Assembly: GCF_043290135.1 (NCBI RefSeq)
Contig: NC_134703.1
Location: 116,284,505-116,348,504, forward strand
Origin: Rhipicephalus microplus
Lineage: Eukaryota > Arthropoda > Arachnida > Ixodida > Ixodidae
Length of the DNA: 64,000 bases
Direction of reading: 5' to 3'
Made by a program: the position numbers and the translations under genes. The notes under the pieces are model-generated. The model ran no database searches, was not told the origin of the DNA, and was given only the letters and a program-made list of their open reading frames with translations. Shown piece after piece: positions 59,330 through 64,000 of the stretch (positions within the stretch are counted from its first letter, which is position 1; each line of letters starts with the position of its first letter).

Positions 59330-62300
59330 GTGGGTCTCAGTGCGGAACACAGTGTCTTTAGCGGTTCGTCTAGTCTGGTGAACCAGTTTGAGCAGGTTCA
59401 ATGATAATTGCCTGACTCAGGAATGTGCAGCATCCCCTTCACTTACGTGTGGCTGAAAGGAAGATGTATATGTGCTGTGGTATGTTTTAGAATGCTCGTA
59501 TGATGTGATAAACAATTGCCTGAAACTCGTTGTGGGTACAGTTATATCAAGTATGCATAGGGTGCAGGAACAGAGAAGCCCAAAAAATTACCAGCACAAA
59601 GCATATATGACGCTGGCTGACCACTGGCACTGAGAAGGGCACATCACCTTCCAACGATTTAGGAAAGGAAGAATATAAGTTTGAGACGAAGATCTGAAAG
59701 TGGTAGGTAAAGAGGAAAGAAATAGTGACAATTACAACAGGAAGAAAGTATATGAAAGATAAAATAGTAACTCGAAAGAAAATTCCGTAAAAAGGAAAGT
59801 ACAAGCCGGTTTCATGTAGTAATGTTTGCAGGGGGCGTTGGCTCTTCGCTATTTGAGAAGCCCTGCCACTGAATTGTACAGGTAAAGGCAATTGTACAGG
59901 TTTATAGGCGCAGTTCAAGAGGCTTGTATTTCTCTCCTTATGAATAGCGAAGCACATGGTATACGATGAATGGCACACTTTAACAACTAGGGTTTCAAGA
60001 GCTTCGTTGTAGCTATAGACATTATGACGAACTTGTTACACCTTATTTTCTGTATATACGCTCGCCCACCAGGACAGTACAAATGTTTAACCAGGTTTGA
60101 GGTATATTGCACGGGAAGGAAGGTCGCGAACACGAACGTGTGTAGGGAGTGATTCATTTCAAGCGCACTGAGTTTGATGTTGCTTTGGAAGTATCAACAA
60201 ATTGTCAGGACTGCATAAAATTTCTGGGCTGCCATTGGTACCGGAAACACAGGAAGGAGCGCTCCAATCAGTTCTTTCATTTTCAACGCGAGAACCATGT
60301 ACAAAAATTTCAACTGGGCAACAAGTATTACCTCTGCTAATACTTGTAGCTCTGCTGGTGGATTCAATAACGTAACAGGTAAACCCAGGATCGGCTTTCT
60401 TTTTCATAAGTGAACTGTGTGTAGTGCAGTAAGCTGTACGGTTCTCGAAGCGCCGACATGACGTGTTTCAACACAGAGGAAAAAAAAAACAACGAGAAAC
60501 GCCACATTTTATATGAAATGTGTTCAGAAGTACGTGCACTATTAACGTTTTGTGGGACAGTGAAAAAGCAGCGATGCCGAAACGGCTCGAAGAGCTCCAC
60601 ATTGCAAGCTTCCAATAAAGAACAATGTTTTCTAATGAAGTTAAAATGAAAAGCATTTTTCGGCTACCGCTCAGTACATGTTAAACTGAAAAAAAAAACA
60701 GTTATAGTCTATGAAGAATTTAGCGACTACGTCTACAATATAAAATAAAAATAAAAATGAATCACGTACTTATACAAACCCAGTGACCGTATTAAACTAA
60801 TCCCGACATTGCATTGAAGAGGAAGAAGTAGGAGAATTTCTCGCCATTTCAACGTCGCTTCTCGGAACCGAACGTATAAGCGGCTTTAGGCAGGCTCTGC
60901 GAATGTTGCTCTTTTGTCTGTAGTAGGGTTATGTCTTGGGGAATTCTCGGAACACTGACTGAGAGGACTGAAAAGGATTTTCTATAGTATCTGTATACTG
61001 CTTACCAAAAACTGCAAGTGCTGTTGAAACGGAAGACCGGTGAAAATCAAGGGCAGCATGTTCTATGACCGCAAGAACATCCAGAAATGATTAACCTAAC
61101 ATCCAGTACATTGCAGAATTCCCGTTTGGTTGTTTTGTTCAGAGTGCAGAAATTACTTCATGTTAGAAATGCTTGGTATGAAGAAGCGCTTACGAAATGC
61201 TGACTGAGGTGATCCTTTTAAGTACACATATGCATTCGCGTTGCTTGTGTTCGCATGAAATGATACAAACCATTCAGGAGTTTTATTTATAACTTCAATG
61301 GTGCTGCTCTTAATAATAGATGAATAAAAGAAGCTCTAGCTTTTAGATTATGACTGCAGCTAAGTGTGGTGCACTGAATGATGTCGATGCACACCTATAA
61401 ACGATGCCACAGCACTAACAAAACGAAAGCTAATTCAGTGAATCAATATGAGTTTTACCCTGAGAGCAAGAACAGAAGCTGCCGTTTTGCCTTGGTCTTT
61501 CAGCGAGCTTCCAAGTTCGCGGTGTTGGAATAACATTCCTTCTAACCTAGAATAAAGAACAACATTCGTGATTTAGCTTGCCCACGCACTTTTTTGCATC
61601 ATACCTGCAAAGCTTGCTGTTTACAACGATGAAAAAATTAAAAGGTAATGTTTTTTGTTATTTCGTGACCACACATAAGAAAAAAATCAATACTTTAAAC
61701 ATAATTAACCCTAATAACTGACATCTGTTCATTTACGGCAGATAAAACTATGATTGACTGCATGTAAAGTATGATGCTGTATAATTATGTCGTGGGTGAC
61801 AAAAAAAAAATATCTCGAAATTTCACGACGAAGATTGCGTAATGGAGAGTAATTGGAAATCTACCATTACAAAAGCCACATCAGGGCAACCCATACGCCC
61901 TTGGTTTTATGAAGTTACGGTTAACCATTTATTATCTTTGATTCTGGTTACGCGAAACGCACTGTATCTCATTGCATGCATATGCGAGCGTGGCTATCAG
62001 CACACAATTTGCAATGCCGCCAAGCATCACTTCGATGCACGAAACTTTTCAGTCCACGGACGCGATGTAATGGCATAAAAAAAAAAAAAAACCGCGCATC
62101 TTCCAAGCGCAACGCATTTTCCACGTCTTTCGGCGGGATACTCAGCAGGCGATGAGAATCGAGGGCTGTCCTTTCAAAACACGCGTTCTCAGGCTAATTT
62201 GCGTAATTGCTAACGTACGACCGGCTCTGCATACGCATTATTCGTTATTTTGTTGCTTATGCAAATGCGATTGCACTCAGTGAACACGCTCTTTCTTTCA

Positions 62301-62352
62301 GGCGCGCATTAATAATCTTTTCAACACTGATTTGCGGGACAGCAATTCAGCC
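59330..62352. other. Gene-free stretch
   Basis: About 3 kb with ORFs of up to 143 codons (minus 59547-59978), none recognised. An ATG-started 78-codon plus ORF at 61842-62078 and a 63-codon one at 60149-60340 were examined; no domain or signal supports them. Confidence 0.4.
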
Positions 62353-63530
62353 TTATTTATTTATTTATTTATTTATTTATCCATTTCATTATACATACTG
62401 CAGGACAGCTGGAGGGGCAGTACACATAAAGGATCAAAATACAAGGATGGCTTAATACATGCAATTACGCAATTTGAAGCATGTGTGCATAAAATAAGGG
62501 ACATAAAATTATTATCGCTCATAAATAGGAAAATAAACTACAGCAACACTAAAGAAACATATAATCTAAAAAAATATATGCACTTTTAGGGCTTGGACGA
62601 AGTCTGGCGACGTAATCACTGAATCTGTGCGCCTGTTCCTGTTCTGTATAGTTCTGGGAAGGAAGCTATTTTGAAATGTCTTAGTTTTAGCGAAAATTGG
62701 TTTGAGTGCATGAGTTCTAGTGTGCCTTGTTTGAATTGTAACATGACAAAGGTATGACAAGCCACCTACATTCAAGCCACCAGCCAAGCTGATGTGTAGG
62801 AACTTTATGCGATGAATGTTTATTACAGACTGTAAAGAAAATATTTTGTTTTTGGCCATGAGGGCACTATAAGAATGTCTGTCCGTTATATTTACTAAAA
62901 ATGAATCTAGCAGACTTGCGTTGAAATAATTCAAGCTGATGAGTGTCTTTTAACGTATGTGGGTCGCAAAATTGTGCCGCATAGTTTAATCTTAATCGCA
63001 CGAATGTGTCCACAGCAAGCAAGCGTACCTGAGGTGGAGCGTGACAGAGCCTTCGACGCAATAAGCACAACTTCTTAAATGATTTTGAGCATATCTCTGT
63101 ATTATGTTTTGTCCATGATCTTTTATCAGTAAAAGTGACTCCAAGGTACCTGTAAAGGTCTACAGTTTGAATAAGAACGCTGCTGGAGTGGTACTCAAAT
63201 ATTATTATAGCCACTTTTCTAGTGATTCCTAAAAAAACTGTTTTTGTGGATTTAACGCCATATTGCAAGAATAGCACAAAGAGCATATATTATCATGTGC
63301 TTGTAGGAGGAAATGTTGTTTGCTAGTAGAAGCAATTTCTTTGAAAATATTACAGTGACCTGCAAACAGCTTTACTGACACAGATGATGACATACCCTCC
63401 ATTAAATAATTTATATATTAAAAATAGAACGAGAGCCCCAATACACTACCATGCGGTACGCCCGAGCTAACAGGAAGCACCCGAGAATGGCAACCATCAA
63501 TATCTTAAAATTGTTCTGAGACTGCCTGGC
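62353..63530 (-). mobile_element. 5'-truncated, degenerate LINE (CR1/L2/Jockey-like RT end)
   Basis: Read on the minus strand from about 63530: DIDGCHSRVLPVSSGVPHGS, then VLGLSFYF (RT motif SGVPQGSVLGP/LLF), then KLFAGHCNIF where the catalytic FADD box should be. Next come VDLYRYLGVTFTDKRSW, LNYAAQFCDPHT, FQRKSARFIFSKYN and, in another frame, NSFLPRTIQNRNRRTDSVIT. The 3' end is a TAAA-type tail (TTTA repeats at 62353-62380 on plus). Both catalytic aspartates are replaced, and stops and frameshifts are present. The longest open pieces are 62867-63286 and 62566-62934. The missing RNase H fits CR1/L2-type elements; the clade is inference. Confidence 0.8.
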
Positions 63531-64000
63531 GGCGCCAAGCTGTGAACACATGTTCACACTGCGCTCTGCTTTCTCGAAGCTTTTCTAAGAGCAACTTCGC
63601 GCAAACTCATCAAACAGTCTTGTAGTCTGCTTTGTGAAGTTATCCTGATTCCACGGGTACCCAAAGCTTGGTACAGGGCCAACTTTAAGGGAAAAAACTA
63701 CCGCAGGCAGATTGGATGACCTTGTGGAGACGCCCTTAACGACCACGGCCGGCGTCGCGCGTCCCGGAAGGCACTCCGACGTGCGGAACATGACGGTGTT
63801 GTGTGTTTGTGGGAACACCGGCTAGCAGACAGTGAACTTTGGACACTTGCTTTGCTGCTACGGGACAAGGATCGAATATGAGCGATGTTTACGTTACTTT
63901 TTTCACCTGTTTTGTGACACGACAAAATGCCGGCGGGAAAGCTCTGTAAGCCTAAGCGCTCCGACTAATTTGGCAGGAGCAGCGGTCACATTTCCTTTAT
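63531..64000. other. No gene supported; GC-richer end of window
   Basis: CpG-rich patch at 63700-63830 (ACGACCACGGCCGGCGTCGC). Minus ORFs of 75-77 codons are not recognised. Could be part of a repeat or a 5' region that continues beyond the window. Confidence 0.35.

Overview
This looks like a piece of a hard-tick nuclear genome, most likely Rhipicephalus or a close metastriate relative. The main reason is several copies of a tRNA-derived SINE that I recognise as the tick Ruka type, with A and B boxes and clean target-site duplications (TSDs). Degenerate copies of tick-style non-LTR retrotransposons support this. The sequence is otherwise AT-rich with very short ORFs, as expected of intergenic or intronic arthropod DNA. 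The species call is inference.

There is no bacterial-style gene organisation, CRISPR array, rRNA or intact tRNA gene. The only long coding sequence is the reverse-transcriptase ORF of a retrotransposon at 7435-9279. It lies inside a 5'-truncated, partly broken element of about 3.4 kb (about 7005-10385) that carries the end of the endonuclease, the RT, an RNase H domain and a C-terminal Cys/His knuckle. The best host-gene candidate is one signal-peptide exon on the minus strand (43243-43387) with a consensus splice donor and a CpG-rich promoter-like region upstream. The rest of that gene was not found.

Layout: 0.2-0.8 kb, GGAC-minisatellite repeat; 2.3-2.5 kb, tRNA-headed repeat; 7.0-10.4 kb, LINE carrying a small tRNA-derived insertion; 10.5-11.3 kb, two SINEs with TSDs; 12.1-12.4 kb and 17.9-18.9 kb, further copies of the first repeat, the second one rearranged; 14.5 kb, SINE; 16.9-17.9 kb and 48.2-49.5 kb, a second long repeat family ending in (GATA)n; 32.4 kb, LINE tail; 34.5-35 kb, CpG-rich block; 35.5 kb, SINE; 38 kb, triplet repeats; 39.8 kb, 43.9 kb, 46.9 kb and 54.3 kb, older SINEs; 40.5 kb and 52.5 kb, long TA arrays; 41.3-41.5 kb, large foldback; 43.2-43.7 kb, candidate exon and promoter; 44.5-45.1 kb and 50.9 kb, LINE 3' remnants; 56.4-57.6 kb, diverged satellite with a GC-rich insertion; 57.7-58.8 kb, GATA array and tRNA-like repeats; 59.3 kb, truncated SINE; 62.35-63.5 kb, degenerate LINE with a ruined RT active site.

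I found no convincing new biological system. The most unusual item is a 40-bp insertion at about 9.7 kb that looks like a retrotransposed 5' half of tRNA-Gly(UCC), ending at the anticodon and flanked by a 12-bp TSD. Removing it brings the two flanking LINE reading frames back into phase. Next are a short miRNA-like hairpin (23932-23999), the 209-bp foldback (41302-41510) and the candidate exon.
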